From a virus, in IMG/VR virus record IMGVR_UViG_3300037583_000003, positions 1-64,000 of that record: DNA of 64,000 nucleotides; one strand, 5' to 3'. Under the pieces are notes generated by a model. That model ran no database searches and was not told where the DNA came from. It was given only the letters and a program-made list of their open reading frames with translations. A program made the position numbers and the translations under genes. Positions 32,773-41,152 of this stretch are shown here, in pieces; the first letter of the stretch is position 1, and each line of letters begins with the position of its first letter.

Positions 32773-33199
32773 CTAACATCTAGTATTTACAAATACAAAT
32801 TAATACAATCAACAAGTAGGGGTACGCTACTATAAAACGTACCAACTTATGGAAGTACTGGTGTTTGTGAATGTGGGTTCGATTCCTACGCTGTAGCGTG
32901 TAGTACCTTAACTGGTATTGGGCGGTGCAGTCTTGTAGGCAAGTTAGAGACTCAATACTGAAGGTTCGATTCCTTCCACTTCCTAGAGTAATCTACCATT
33001 AACTAGCTATAACTAGTTAATGGATTATACCAGTACTTCCAGGTTTATAGGCCTGTAAACTACGTCTCAGCATGAGTTGAGAGAATCCAGCCTAGCATGA
33101 CTGGTACGACTTAACAGTTGTATAGTATAAAGGTTTTGGATTACTCTACCTAGAGAGCTTATCACCTGAGTACTCCAGATAGAGTAATTAACTAATCAC
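32773..33199. ncRNA. Structured non-coding region with T-arm-like motifs (unresolved)
   Basis: Over 400 bases with no gene in an otherwise packed genome. Two perfect T-arm-like hairpins occur: gtggg-ttcgatt-cctac (32873-32889) and gaagg-ttcgatt-ccttc (about 32960-32976). Other perfect pairings: ggaagtactgg (32851-32861) with ccagtacttcc (33030-33040), acgctac (32824) with gtagcgt (32893), taccagt (33028) with actggta (about 33101), attactct (about 33141) with agagtaat (33181), and an 11-bp hairpin at 32996-33023. I could not build a normal cloverleaf from any of it. Degenerate tRNA genes or a different RNA are both possible. Confidence 0.5.
32996..33023 (+). terminator. Perfect 11-bp hairpin, terminator-like without U-tract
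   Basis: ccattaactag / ctagttaatgg with loop ctataa. The perfect symmetry stands out, but it is followed by attataccag rather than a U-run, so it may be an RNA-processing or binding structure instead of a terminator. Confidence 0.4.
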
Positions 33200-33275
33200 G
33201 GCTTCGTAGTTTAAAGGGTAAAACATTCCTCCCCTAAAGGAAAGCTTTCGGTTCGATACCAGAATGAGGCCACCA
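33200..33275 (+). tRNA. tRNA, probably Arg (CCT), atypical
   Basis: An eight-pair acceptor is possible (ggcttcgt / atgaggcc), D arm gttt...aaac, anticodon stem ttcct / aggaa with loop cccctaa, T arm ttcgg-ttcgata-ccaga with one mismatch, then A and CCA. The anticodon position reads CCT, but base 33 is C instead of the near-universal U. A functional variant, a decaying duplicate of the Arg gene at 28229, or a shifted anticodon (CCC) are all possible. Confidence 0.62.
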
Positions 33276-33294
33276 AACAACTAAAGGTAACACA

Positions 33295-33777
33295 ATGAAA
33301 ATCCTAACTAGTCCATTACAAATGTTTCTAGCTACACTAAACCCATTCGTAACTACTTGTGAAACTACAGAGTTCCAGTTCGTAACCCACCCAGACTTCT
33401 ACCTAGATGGCGTTAACAAGTTCTCTGTAGATCGTACAGAGTTTGAAAACATGAGATTGTTCTCTAGTACGCCTAGTACTGTAGCACTACCTATTACGGT
33501 GGAATACCCGAACACTAGAGTGGTCTTAACTCTAGAGTACGACCAAACAGACTTACTCGGTTTACGTAAAATCTCAGCAGGGAGAGCTAGTCCCAACAAT
33601 CTAAGCTCCAGATTTCGCTACTTAAACGTACTAAGCCTAGTCATAGCCAAAGTAAACTCTCAAACAGAAGATGCAGTAGGTCTACATAGATTTGTAGATG
33701 AACTGCTTAAACCCTACCCTATTAACTGTACAAACCTAGTTATGGTATCAGTTAGTAGCCAAGAGACACAACCATAG
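33295..33777 (+). CDS. Hypothetical protein (160 aa)
   Basis: Mixed alpha/beta protein (MKILTSPLQMFLATLNPFVTTCETTEFQ...) with beta strands TRVVLTLEYDQTDLLGLRKIS and a C-terminal helix. It starts just after the atypical tRNA, with AAAGGTAACACA upstream. No recognised family. Confidence 0.6.
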   Translation: MKILTSPLQMFLATLNPFVTTCETTEFQFVTHPDFYLDGVNKFSVDRTEFENMRLFSSTPSTVALPITVEYPNTRVVLTLEYDQTDLLGLRKISAGRASPNNLSSRFRYLNVLSLVIAKVNSQTEDAVGLHRFVDELLKPYPINCTNLVMVSVSSQETQP

Positions 33778-33887
33778 TGATAGGATTAACAAAAAACGCC
33801 AGTATCGCTATAACCACTTGGGCAGGACACGACCCAGCAGTTACTGTACTACTACTAGTTTACCTAATACACAAAGCACTATTCTAA
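33777..33887 (+). CDS. Possible small membrane peptide (36 aa)
   Basis: A GTG overlapping the preceding TAG opens a 36-codon frame with a hydrophobic centre (AVTVLLLVYLIHKALF). Fits the space before the rIIA-like gene; evidence is only position and hydrophobicity. Confidence 0.35.
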   Translation: MIGLTKNASIAITTWAGHDPAVTVLLLVYLIHKALF

Positions 33888-33909
33888 CCAAACAATTAAA
33901 GGACTACCA

Positions 33910-36138
33910 ATGCAACTTTCCACTGGACAAGAAGCAGTAAACAACACTGGACTAGCTTCTAACGAACTAACCATGCAACATTCAGCTAGTGCATTTGAGA
34001 TTGTATTCAGTTCTCTCTACGAACGTAAGGAAGAGGCTGTACTAAGAGAACTAGCTTGTAACGCACTTGATGCACATATCGTAGCTGGTATCCCTAATGT
34101 ACCTATCCACATCAAGTTACCTACAACACTAAACCCCAACTTAGTAGTTACAGACCAAGGTGATGGTATGTCTCTATCTACCGTAAACAAAGTGTACTTC
34201 GCTATGTTTGCATCAACTAAACGAGACAACAATAACGAGATTGGTGGTTACGGTATCGGATCTAAATCTCCATACGCTATCACCGAATCATTCACAGTAA
34301 AAACGATCCACAAGGGTCTACGAACAGACATCATCATGTCATTAGACAAAGGTATCCCTAAGTCTCTAATTGTAGCTTCTGAAGTACCTACAGACGAACC
34401 TAATGGGACTACAGTAACCGTCCCAGTATCTTGTAGCTATAAACAAAGTAAACTAACACTTGTAGCCGAGAAATTATTCACCTACTGGGATACACTACCT
34501 GAGTGCAGTGAAGTAACTTTAAATAGTAAAACAAAAACTAAGCTATTCTCAACAAACCACTTCACGTACACATCACTTGGGTTTAGAACAATAGGAAGTA
34601 TATTTGGGTACATACTAGTTGGTCCTGTAAAATACGCAGTACCTGACGAAATAATGAATTCACTAAAGTTTCCAAAGACAATGAACTCATCAAGGCTTAG
34701 AGACTTACTAGGTAACGCTGTAAGGGTACTACTAACATCCGAGATTGGTAAAGTAAAAATAGCTCCATCAAGAGAGAGGATTGACGTAACCACGGAAAAC
34801 AAAGACTACATTCAAAGTCTAGTGGACGAGGTTACAAGCTCTTTAGAGGAAGATTTCCGTGTCAGCTCGTTAGACGTTCACGAGATCATATACAAGCACG
34901 TTAAGGATGTACCACCGTCAGAAAACGGCTTAAGCTACAATCAGATAGCTGCCTTACAGACAGAATTACATAGTAAACACCTAGAAAGTACCTTACACCG
35001 CTTGTGTGTAGAAACACCTGAAGCCTTATCAAAAACAAAAAGAGATTACTTAATTGCTTTCTCTGATGCTACGTACTACGCTAGTTGTTATCAAAATAAC
35101 AAAATCCCAGAAGTATTCGTGCTTAGTTTAAATGCTGGTTACATGCACAGACTAAATAGCTTAGGAAGTCTTAAACGATTCACGAATGACCAAAGCAGCA
35201 TCATTAGGAGGTACACTAGATTAAAACTTAACGCAGAGGATAAAGTCACTATACTTGTTGAAGCAGAAAGCCTAACCAACCAGCAAAAAAGCTTAATAAC
35301 CTACAACAGGAGACTTGCTTACACAAGTGGTGATTCATCTACGTTCTTGGAACTGTACTCCTGCGAAGATATAGACCTATACAAACAATTAGCCAAGGAC
35401 TACTTGCCTTACGAGGTAGAGTTCTTAACCTTCAAGGAGCTGAGTAAAACATTAGTAGCTAAACCTAAAGTAAGCAGATCAACTAGTGGTACAAACAAAC
35501 CTAGAGGTACTCCCTCAATAGAGTCATGGAGTACTCACGAAGGTTGTGCAAATAAAAACCTAACACCAGAAGATGTATACTCTGATACTGAAGGTGTAAG
35601 GACTATCTTCATAGTGGAAGTTAAACCATCAGATGTGCACCACATTGTGAGAAATATATCAGACTTGGTAAGTAAGATACCTACTAGAATTGTCTATATA
35701 ACAGCAACAGAAAAACACACAGCTAGGTACAAAAACCACAACCTCAAGAACTTCACTACTTGTAGTAGTACATCATTGTCTACAAAGAAACTCCAATGGG
35801 TGATTGGAAAAAACTATAAGTTACTAAAAGCACTAGCTACAACTTGGAAGCAATCATGGGCTTTTGATAAAGCAAACCTAAGTACTAGCTACGCTAAGGT
35901 AGAAGAAGCTTACGGCTTAGGGGAGGTATCTTGGGAATTCCGCAGTACCTTTAACAGACGCCCAGACACCTACCTAATACATGAAATTTTTGGGGACGGT
36001 AACTACAAACAAATAGAAATAGCTCATGCTATAGTATCATCTAATAAACAAGCAGTAGCAATTGCTAACCTATACTCCAAAACTACAGTATCCAAGGTAT
36101 TAAATAAACTACTAAACCACGCAAAAGAAGAGGAATAA
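33910..36138 (+). CDS. rIIA: rIIA-like GHKL ATPase
   Basis: 742 residues, close to T4 rIIA (725). N-terminal GHKL ATPase motifs: VLRELACNALDAHIV (N-box), VVTDQGDGMS (G1 DxGxG), EIGGYGIGSKSPYAI (G2), then NGTTVTVPV. It is directly followed by the rIIB-like gene, as in T4. In T4 the rII proteins act with the host membrane to resist lambda RexAB abortive infection; N4-like phages carry homologous pairs of unclear role. The C-terminal half is helical and contains a serine/threonine-rich linker near residue 520. Confidence 0.88.
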   Translation: MQLSTGQEAVNNTGLASNELTMQHSASAFEIVFSSLYERKEEAVLRELACNALDAHIVAGIPNVPIHIKLPTTLNPNLVVTDQGDGMSLSTVNKVYFAMFASTKRDNNNEIGGYGIGSKSPYAITESFTVKTIHKGLRTDIIMSLDKGIPKSLIVASEVPTDEPNGTTVTVPVSCSYKQSKLTLVAEKLFTYWDTLPECSEVTLNSKTKTKLFSTNHFTYTSLGFRTIGSIFGYILVGPVKYAVPDEIMNSLKFPKTMNSSRLRDLLGNAVRVLLTSEIGKVKIAPSRERIDVTTENKDYIQSLVDEVTSSLEEDFRVSSLDVHEIIYKHVKDVPPSENGLSYNQIAALQTELHSKHLESTLHRLCVETPEALSKTKRDYLIAFSDATYYASCYQNNKIPEVFVLSLNAGYMHRLNSLGSLKRFTNDQSSIIRRYTRLKLNAEDKVTILVEAESLTNQQKSLITYNRRLAYTSGDSSTFLELYSCEDIDLYKQLAKDYLPYEVEFLTFKELSKTLVAKPKVSRSTSGTNKPRGTPSIESWSTHEGCANKNLTPEDVYSDTEGVRTIFIVEVKPSDVHHIVRNISDLVSKIPTRIVYITATEKHTARYKNHNLKNFTTCSSTSLSTKKLQWVIGKNYKLLKALATTWKQSWAFDKANLSTSYAKVEEAYGLGEVSWEFRSTFNRRPDTYLIHEIFGDGNYKQIEIAHAIVSSNKQAVAIANLYSKTTVSKVLNKLLNHAKEEE

Positions 36139-36140
36139 CC

Positions 36141-37091
36141 ATGTATCCACATATCGTCACAAACTCAACATTAACTATTATCCTAGATGGTGTACCTAAC
36201 ACTATTGAGGATAGCCATACAAACTACCTAGAGGCACTAGAGATTGCCCGTATAGAAACCCCATCTAAGGAATTAGACGAACACCTACTAGAACTAGTCA
36301 AACCAATCAAACAATTCACTCGTATCTTTGGCTCTGACGTTACTGGCTTCTACATGGTCAATGACGTCCTACAGTGCAAGGTACAAGGGAAGGTTTTCAC
36401 TTTACCAGAAACACTTTACGCTCAAGTACTAAGTATCTACAGAGAAGGTGGAAACTTACAACCACTCTACAACTTTGTAGTTAAGCTATCTAAAAACCCA
36501 AGACAAGAGGTAGTACGTGAGTTATGGGACTTTATCTACTCCTGTGGTCTAGCTCTAACCAAATCAGGAAACTTTCTAGCTTACAAGAATGTTAATACCA
36601 ACTTTAAGGACATCTACACTAACACTATGGACAATTCTCCAGGATCTACCCTCAAGATGGATAGATCAGAAGTAGAACACAACCCTGATGTAACTTGTGC
36701 TAGAGGCTTACACTTTGCTGCTTGGGGTTACTTGAAACACTATGCACATGGAGGAAGAACAGTAATCTTGTCTATCTCCCCTAAAAATGTAGTATCTATT
36801 CCTACAGACTATAACAACATGAAAGGTAGAGCTTACAAATACAAGGTACTCCGTGAAGTAGAACAGCCAGAGGAGTTAAAAGCAAAGTCTGTATGGTCTG
36901 ATTACCACACTAGGCTTGACGAATGGCAAGACAACATGGATGTTAAACCAGACTTCAATGGTTTAGTAGAGGTAGAATTTGTCAATGGCTATAGTATTAA
37001 GAGTGAAATAACCCCTCTTACTTGGGGTATTTGCCCAGATACCGAATGGGACGTTGCTAGGTTCAAACTCTTAGAACTCTACAACGAATGA
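36141..37091 (+). CDS. rIIB: rIIB-like protein
   Basis: 316 residues matching the rIIB fold: GSDVTGFYMVNDVLQC, LWDFIYSCGLALTKSGNFLAYKNV and CARGLHFAAWGYLKHYAHGGRTVI...ISPKNVVSIPTDY are characteristic blocks. Two bases after rIIA, consistent with co-expression and a physical rIIA-rIIB pair. Overlaps the phosphoesterase gene by four bases. Confidence 0.85.
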   Translation: MYPHIVTNSTLTIILDGVPNTIEDSHTNYLEALEIARIETPSKELDEHLLELVKPIKQFTRIFGSDVTGFYMVNDVLQCKVQGKVFTLPETLYAQVLSIYREGGNLQPLYNFVVKLSKNPRQEVVRELWDFIYSCGLALTKSGNFLAYKNVNTNFKDIYTNTMDNSPGSTLKMDRSEVEHNPDVTCARGLHFAAWGYLKHYAHGGRTVILSISPKNVVSIPTDYNNMKGRAYKYKVLREVEQPEELKAKSVWSDYHTRLDEWQDNMDVKPDFNGLVEVEFVNGYSIKSEITPLTWGICPDTEWDVARFKLLELYNE

Positions 37092-37900
37092 TAGTCCAAC
37101 CACTATCAGATCTACACTTAGATAGCTACTTCCCCTCGTTGACACCAACAGACGAGGAGTTAGCTTACTTCTGTAACCAAAAGCTTACCTCAACAGGCAA
37201 CATCGACGTATTCACAATAGCTGGTGACTTAAGCCATTCTGACACTCTAACAGGTATATTCCTCAACTACCTAGTAAGGCAATACAACGCTCATGTAGTT
37301 TTCACCTACGGTAACCATGATCTATACCTAATAGGTGAACACAAAGACCTAGCTGATTCTTGGGAACGTATCATCAATCTACAGGTTATGTTCCACAAGT
37401 CACCTAAGATACATTTCCTAAATGGAGACTACGTAGATATTGATGGAATTAGATTCGGTGGACTATGCAACTGGTATGACGGTGGTTCTAGAAAGTACCA
37501 TCCACTACTAGACTACTTCTGGAGACAAGAAATCAATGACTTCAGGTACATAAAGCTAGGTACTAGAGGAGACGTTAGCATTCAAGGTATTCGTACAGCT
37601 ATGTCGCCCAAAGACCAACTAATGTCCTTACGCAACGCTAACTGTGACTACCTACTAGCTCACGTCTGTCCTATACAAGACACAGATCTAGTAACTGAGG
37701 AATACAGAAGATCACTCACTAACGGATTCTTCTTCTCAGACGACCTAAACCTATTAGGCAACCCTAAGTTACGCTACCTACAGTTTGGACATACTCACAG
37801 TAGGGTATCAAAGCAATACGACAACTTCATAGCCTTTAATGCAGCCATCGGTTACAAGGGAGAGTGTCGTTTTCAACCACCCCAAACAATAACCCTTTAA
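37088..37900 (+). CDS. Calcineurin-like metallophosphoesterase
   Basis: Signature motifs in order: SDLHLDS (DxH), FTIAGDLSH (GDxxH), FTYGNHDLY (GNHD), LLAHVCP and LQFGHTHSR (GHxH), giving the two-metal centre. 270 residues. The substrate is not predictable; phage members include nucleotide phosphatases and 2',3'-cyclic phosphodiesterases. It stands between rIIB and nucleotide-synthesis genes. Confidence 0.85.
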   Translation: MIVQPLSDLHLDSYFPSLTPTDEELAYFCNQKLTSTGNIDVFTIAGDLSHSDTLTGIFLNYLVRQYNAHVVFTYGNHDLYLIGEHKDLADSWERIINLQVMFHKSPKIHFLNGDYVDIDGIRFGGLCNWYDGGSRKYHPLLDYFWRQEINDFRYIKLGTRGDVSIQGIRTAMSPKDQLMSLRNANCDYLLAHVCPIQDTDLVTEEYRRSLTNGFFFSDDLNLLGNPKLRYLQFGHTHSRVSKQYDNFIAFNAAIGYKGECRFQPPQTITL

Positions 37901-37910
37901 GGAGCATACT

Positions 37911-38429
37911 ATGGCAACTATTATAGCAGCAATGACATTAGATGGAGGTATAGGCTACAAAGGCAACCTACTAGTAGATGACCCTATTGACATGTACCAA
38001 TTCAGGCTACAAACCACTAATCAAGTAGTCATAATGGGACGTAACACCTATGAGTCGTTACCCAATGGATTTCTGCCTAACAGAGTAAACTTAATCGTAA
38101 CATCCTGCAAGGAGCTACATAAGAAGTACCCTGATCAAACCTTTACCTCCCTAACTAAAGCCCTATACTACGCTGGAACTATACCTGAAAAGGAAACTTT
38201 CATCATAGGTGGGGGGCAACTATACAAAGAAGCAATCACATTACCTCACGCACACAAACTCATCCTAACTGAACACTACACATACCCAGACAATAGTGAT
38301 ACATTCTTTCCGCCTATACCTAAGAACTTTAAACTAACCAAATCTATACCTTACTACCTAGCAGACGAAGACAATGGTTGTGGCATACACGCTAAGATAA
38401 ACTTCTATACCCGTAGGTACAACGTATGA
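37911..38429 (+). CDS. folA: Dihydrofolate reductase
   Basis: Regenerates tetrahydrofolate used up by thymidylate synthase. 172 residues with MATIIAAMTLDGGIGYKGNLL, IMGRNTYESLP, NLIVTS, FIIGGGQLYKEAI and TEHYTYPDNSDTFFP, all typical DHFR blocks. NADPH-dependent, so it links to the NAD kinase. The thymidylate synthase gene lies 1.9 kb downstream in the same direction, with five small genes between. Confidence 0.9.
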   Translation: MATIIAAMTLDGGIGYKGNLLVDDPIDMYQFRLQTTNQVVIMGRNTYESLPNGFLPNRVNLIVTSCKELHKKYPDQTFTSLTKALYYAGTIPEKETFIIGGGQLYKEAITLPHAHKLILTEHYTYPDNSDTFFPPIPKNFKLTKSIPYYLADEDNGCGIHAKINFYTRRYNV

Positions 38430-38665
38430 CAGCTCATAACCATCTAACCCCTAGAACTCCTAGTAAACCATTCTTCGATGTAGGTAACTACGCTGTACTT
38501 TGGTACAACAAGGAGTTCAAGCACGTAGCTACAGAACTTAGTGAACTTAACCGTATTGACCTAATAGCTCAATCTAACGAGGTACTTAAGCGTTACTCTA
38601 CAAGACATAGCTTTGTTATCGTCTTAGTATGCCACAGCTCTCTAACCTCACCTTGGTGTCCCTGA
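38426..38665 (+). CDS. Hypothetical protein (79 aa)
   Basis: Overlaps the DHFR stop by four bases (ATGA). Sequence NYAVLWYNKEFKHVATELSELNRIDLIAQS suggests a small alpha/beta fold. No recognised family. Confidence 0.6.
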   Translation: MTAHNHLTPRTPSKPFFDVGNYAVLWYNKEFKHVATELSELNRIDLIAQSNEVLKRYSTRHSFVIVLVCHSSLTSPWCP

Positions 38666-38666
38666 T

Positions 38667-38912
38667 ATGCCTAAGCAAATTGGAACATTCCGTACAGAGA
38701 TAACTGGGATACCTTGCCAAGTTAAGGTACTACACCACTTCCGTCAGCTACCTTGGACTGGACTAACTCCAGCACCTAGTGACCTAGACTACACTGGTTT
38801 CGTAGAGTTCGACTACTACATACTAGATCGCCTAGGCTACAGAGCTGACTGGCTAAAGTCTAAGATCAACCCAGCAATCGAACGGAGACTACTAGAGGAG
38901 TACGAATCATGA
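38667..38912 (+). CDS. Hypothetical protein (81 aa)
   Basis: Small beta-rich protein (GTFRTEITGIPCQVKVLHHF) followed by a helical end (LKSKINPAIERRLLEEYES). Found one base after the previous stop and overlapping the next start by four bases. Similar small proteins are common in phages; function unknown. Confidence 0.6.
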   Translation: MPKQIGTFRTEITGIPCQVKVLHHFRQLPWTGLTPAPSDLDYTGFVEFDYYILDRLGYRADWLKSKINPAIERRLLEEYES

Positions 38913-39400
38913 GTACAAATAAAGAATCTACTGCTGAACTAGCCTCAGAGTACATTATCGTAGACTACGTATCCTGTGCAGAACCTGATGGTTGTCCTAG
39001 ATCTAGCTACCTACACTTCGCCACACTAGAGGAATGTGAAGAATGGGTAGGCAGTAAGAAAGGTACTATGAACTCTAATGACTTTCAGATAATGAAAGTA
39101 CACCATCTAGAAAGTAGCACACCCTCTAGGAAACTAGTGACTTACGATCCAGTAGTAATCCTCGACGTAGAGAGTAACTTAATTGGGTTTTCTATATTCA
39201 CTAGGTTTGAAAACCAACAGGTACACTACTTAGATGACAATGTAAAAGGTGCTAGTACCACTAAGTACTGGCAGTACCTAGACCACTGGGAGCTACAGCA
39301 TACGGAGTTACTAAAGTCTACTAAGCCTAATAGGCATTGGGTACGACACGTAAGTGACACATTCAAAGGAGGAGACTTTAATAAAATAGCTAGTTTATAG
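38909..39400 (+). CDS. Hypothetical protein, paralogue pair member A (163 aa)
   Basis: Homologous to the next gene: SEYIIVDYVSCAEPDGCPRS, LEECEEWVGSKKG, FQIMKVHHLESSTPSRKL, YDPVVILD and a C-terminal tryptophan block (YWQYLDHWELQ). Tandem duplication of an unknown family. No catalytic motif seen. Confidence 0.65.
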   Translation: MSTNKESTAELASEYIIVDYVSCAEPDGCPRSSYLHFATLEECEEWVGSKKGTMNSNDFQIMKVHHLESSTPSRKLVTYDPVVILDVESNLIGFSIFTRFENQQVHYLDDNVKGASTTKYWQYLDHWELQHTELLKSTKPNRHWVRHVSDTFKGGDFNKIASL

Positions 39401-39450
39401 TTACTAAGTCAGCCACACTTCCCCAAAGCCAAATCAAAAAGGAGCTATCT

Positions 39451-39951
39451 ATGGATCTTATAGAAGACAAATCAGAAACTACTGAGTATCAAATACACGA
39501 TTACACAGGGGTAGACTTTGATGGTTGCCAAGAAACCATAGTATCTTGCACTACTAAAGAGGAGTGTGAAGCTTGGATCAGAAGAAACAACGGTAGAGTT
39601 GGCGCACTAGACTACGACATTATCAAGCTAACTTGTATGTCAAGTAGTATTGAATGCAGGAAACTTGAAAGGTTTGATCCTGTAGTAGTACTGTTTTCTG
39701 ATACTGATCTTGTTAAGTTCACTACTGCAATCGTAGTCGAGGGTGACTATCTATATTACGAGCATAATCCTGTTAACACCTGCTCTAGGTGTAGACTTAG
39801 GACTCGTACAAAAAACTGGGAGTTTATGGACGTATGGGAAGAAAACAACGTAGACAGACTACTTGACACAGCTGGAGACAGGGAGTTCATAAAAGCAGTG
39901 TCTAAAAGACGTAAAGTTATGAGTGGTAAACTATGCTCCGAACTAGTATAA
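39451..39951 (+). CDS. Hypothetical protein, paralogue pair member B (166 aa)
   Basis: Same blocks as member A (EYQIHDYTGVDFDGCQET, KEECEAWIRRNNG, YDIIKLTCMSSSIECRKL, FDPVVVLF, NWEFMDVWEEN), but with extra cysteines (NTCSRCRLRTRTKN) that could form a small metal site lacking in A. Ribosome binding site AAGGAG. Confidence 0.65.
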   Translation: MDLIEDKSETTEYQIHDYTGVDFDGCQETIVSCTTKEECEAWIRRNNGRVGALDYDIIKLTCMSSSIECRKLERFDPVVVLFSDTDLVKFTTAIVVEGDYLYYEHNPVNTCSRCRLRTRTKNWEFMDVWEENNVDRLLDTAGDREFIKAVSKRRKVMSGKLCSELV

Positions 39952-40307
39952 CTAACAAAGTACTAACTCACGATAACTACAGCGACTGGGAAAACGTATG
40001 TCCTCATAAAAGTAGGTGGGTAGTTTCCTACTACAACAAGAACAACCCATACTGGACTTACCCTCAAGCACTAGTACTCGCCAAAAGTTTACACCTAAAC
40101 TATACATTAGCTGAGTCTTGTTACAACGAGCTAGAGGAACTTAAACAATTCAACAACCCTGTCAAAGGATACTACCCCATAAGAGTAGTAGACTTTCTAG
40201 GTAACGAATACACAACCATAGCTGCTAGTCTTAACAACAACAGTAGAGCAGTCTACCTAAACCCCTTCACGATGGACATACCACCGTCACTAGGAGAACT
40301 AATTTGA
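39933..40307 (+). CDS. Hypothetical protein (124 aa)
   Basis: Starts 19 bases inside the end of member B ([19 protein letters not shown]) and overlaps the thymidylate synthase start. Aromatic-rich ([19 protein letters not shown]). No family recognised; an immediately upstream position suggests coupled expression with thyA. Confidence 0.55.
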   Translation: MLRTSITNKVLTHDNYSDWENVCPHKSRWVVSYYNKNNPYWTYPQALVLAKSLHLNYTLAESCYNELEELKQFNNPVKGYYPIRVVDFLGNEYTTIAASLNNNSRAVYLNPFTMDIPPSLGELI

Positions 40308-41137
40308 AACAATACCATGAACTACTAACAAACATCAAACTACACGGTACACCTAAAAGTGACCGTACTGGGACTGGAACTACTTCTCTATTTGGGACTC
40401 AGATGAGGTTTGACTTATCTCTAGGATTCCCTCTAGTTACTACAAAGAAACTCCACTTCCCCTCCATCTTACACGAACTACTGTGGTTTCTTCGAGGAGA
40501 CACTAACATCTCCTACTTGAAGGAAAACAAAGTACGTATCTGGAACGAGTGGGCTACAGAGAATGGTGACATAGGTCCACTATACGGTAAGCAATGGACT
40601 TGTTGGGCTAACCCAGATGGATCTACAATCAACCAAATCCAGCAAGCAGTTGACCTAATCAAATCTAATCCTAACAGTAGACGAATTATAGTAACAGCTT
40701 GGAATCCATCAGATCTACCAGACGAATCTATAAGCCCACAGGAGAACGTACACAACGGCAAGATGGCTTTAGCTACCTGTCACTCATTCTTCCAGTTCTA
40801 CGTATCCAACAATCAACTATCCTTACAACTGTACCAACGTAGTGGTGATGCATTTCTAGGTATCGCTTACAACCTAGCCTCATACTCCATACTTCTACAT
40901 ATGATGGCACAACAAACTAACCTAGAGGTAGGTTGCTTCATACACACCATAGGTGATGCACACATCTACAATAACCACCAAGAACAGGTTGACCTACAAC
41001 TATCTAGAACCCCAACAAAACTACCAACGTTAACAATCAATCGCAAACCTAATAGTATCTTCGACTACAAGTTTGAAGACTTCACATTACACGATTACAA
41101 CCCTCATCCTCATATAGCAGGTAAGGTAGCAATCTAA
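40304..41137 (+). CDS. thyA: Thymidylate synthase (ThyA)
   Basis: Methylates dUMP to dTMP with methylene-tetrahydrofolate. 277 residues; [52 protein letters not shown] (catalytic cysteine), [21 protein letters not shown] and [10 protein letters not shown] are all present. The start is TTG, which may tune expression. Works with DHFR and RNR in this genome to make dTTP. The active-site motif reads TCH rather than the common PCH. Confidence 0.93.
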   Translation: MKQYHELLTNIKLHGTPKSDRTGTGTTSLFGTQMRFDLSLGFPLVTTKKLHFPSILHELLWFLRGDTNISYLKENKVRIWNEWATENGDIGPLYGKQWTCWANPDGSTINQIQQAVDLIKSNPNSRRIIVTAWNPSDLPDESISPQENVHNGKMALATCHSFFQFYVSNNQLSLQLYQRSGDAFLGIAYNLASYSILLHMMAQQTNLEVGCFIHTIGDAHIYNNHQEQVDLQLSRTPTKLPTLTINRKPNSIFDYKFEDFTLHDYNPHPHIAGKVAI

Positions 41138-41152
41138 CTACAGGAACAACTC

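Noticed and set aside
32930-32960. Group I intron core in the tRNA region (gttagagactcaa resembles an R element)
   Set aside because: No matching S element or other conserved core pairings follow, unlike the two clear introns in the polymerase gene.
32815-32990. Two ordinary tRNA genes from the T-arm motifs
   Set aside because: The expected 5' acceptor partners are absent, spacing is wrong, and no acceptable anticodon arm could be formed; reported instead as unresolved structured RNA.
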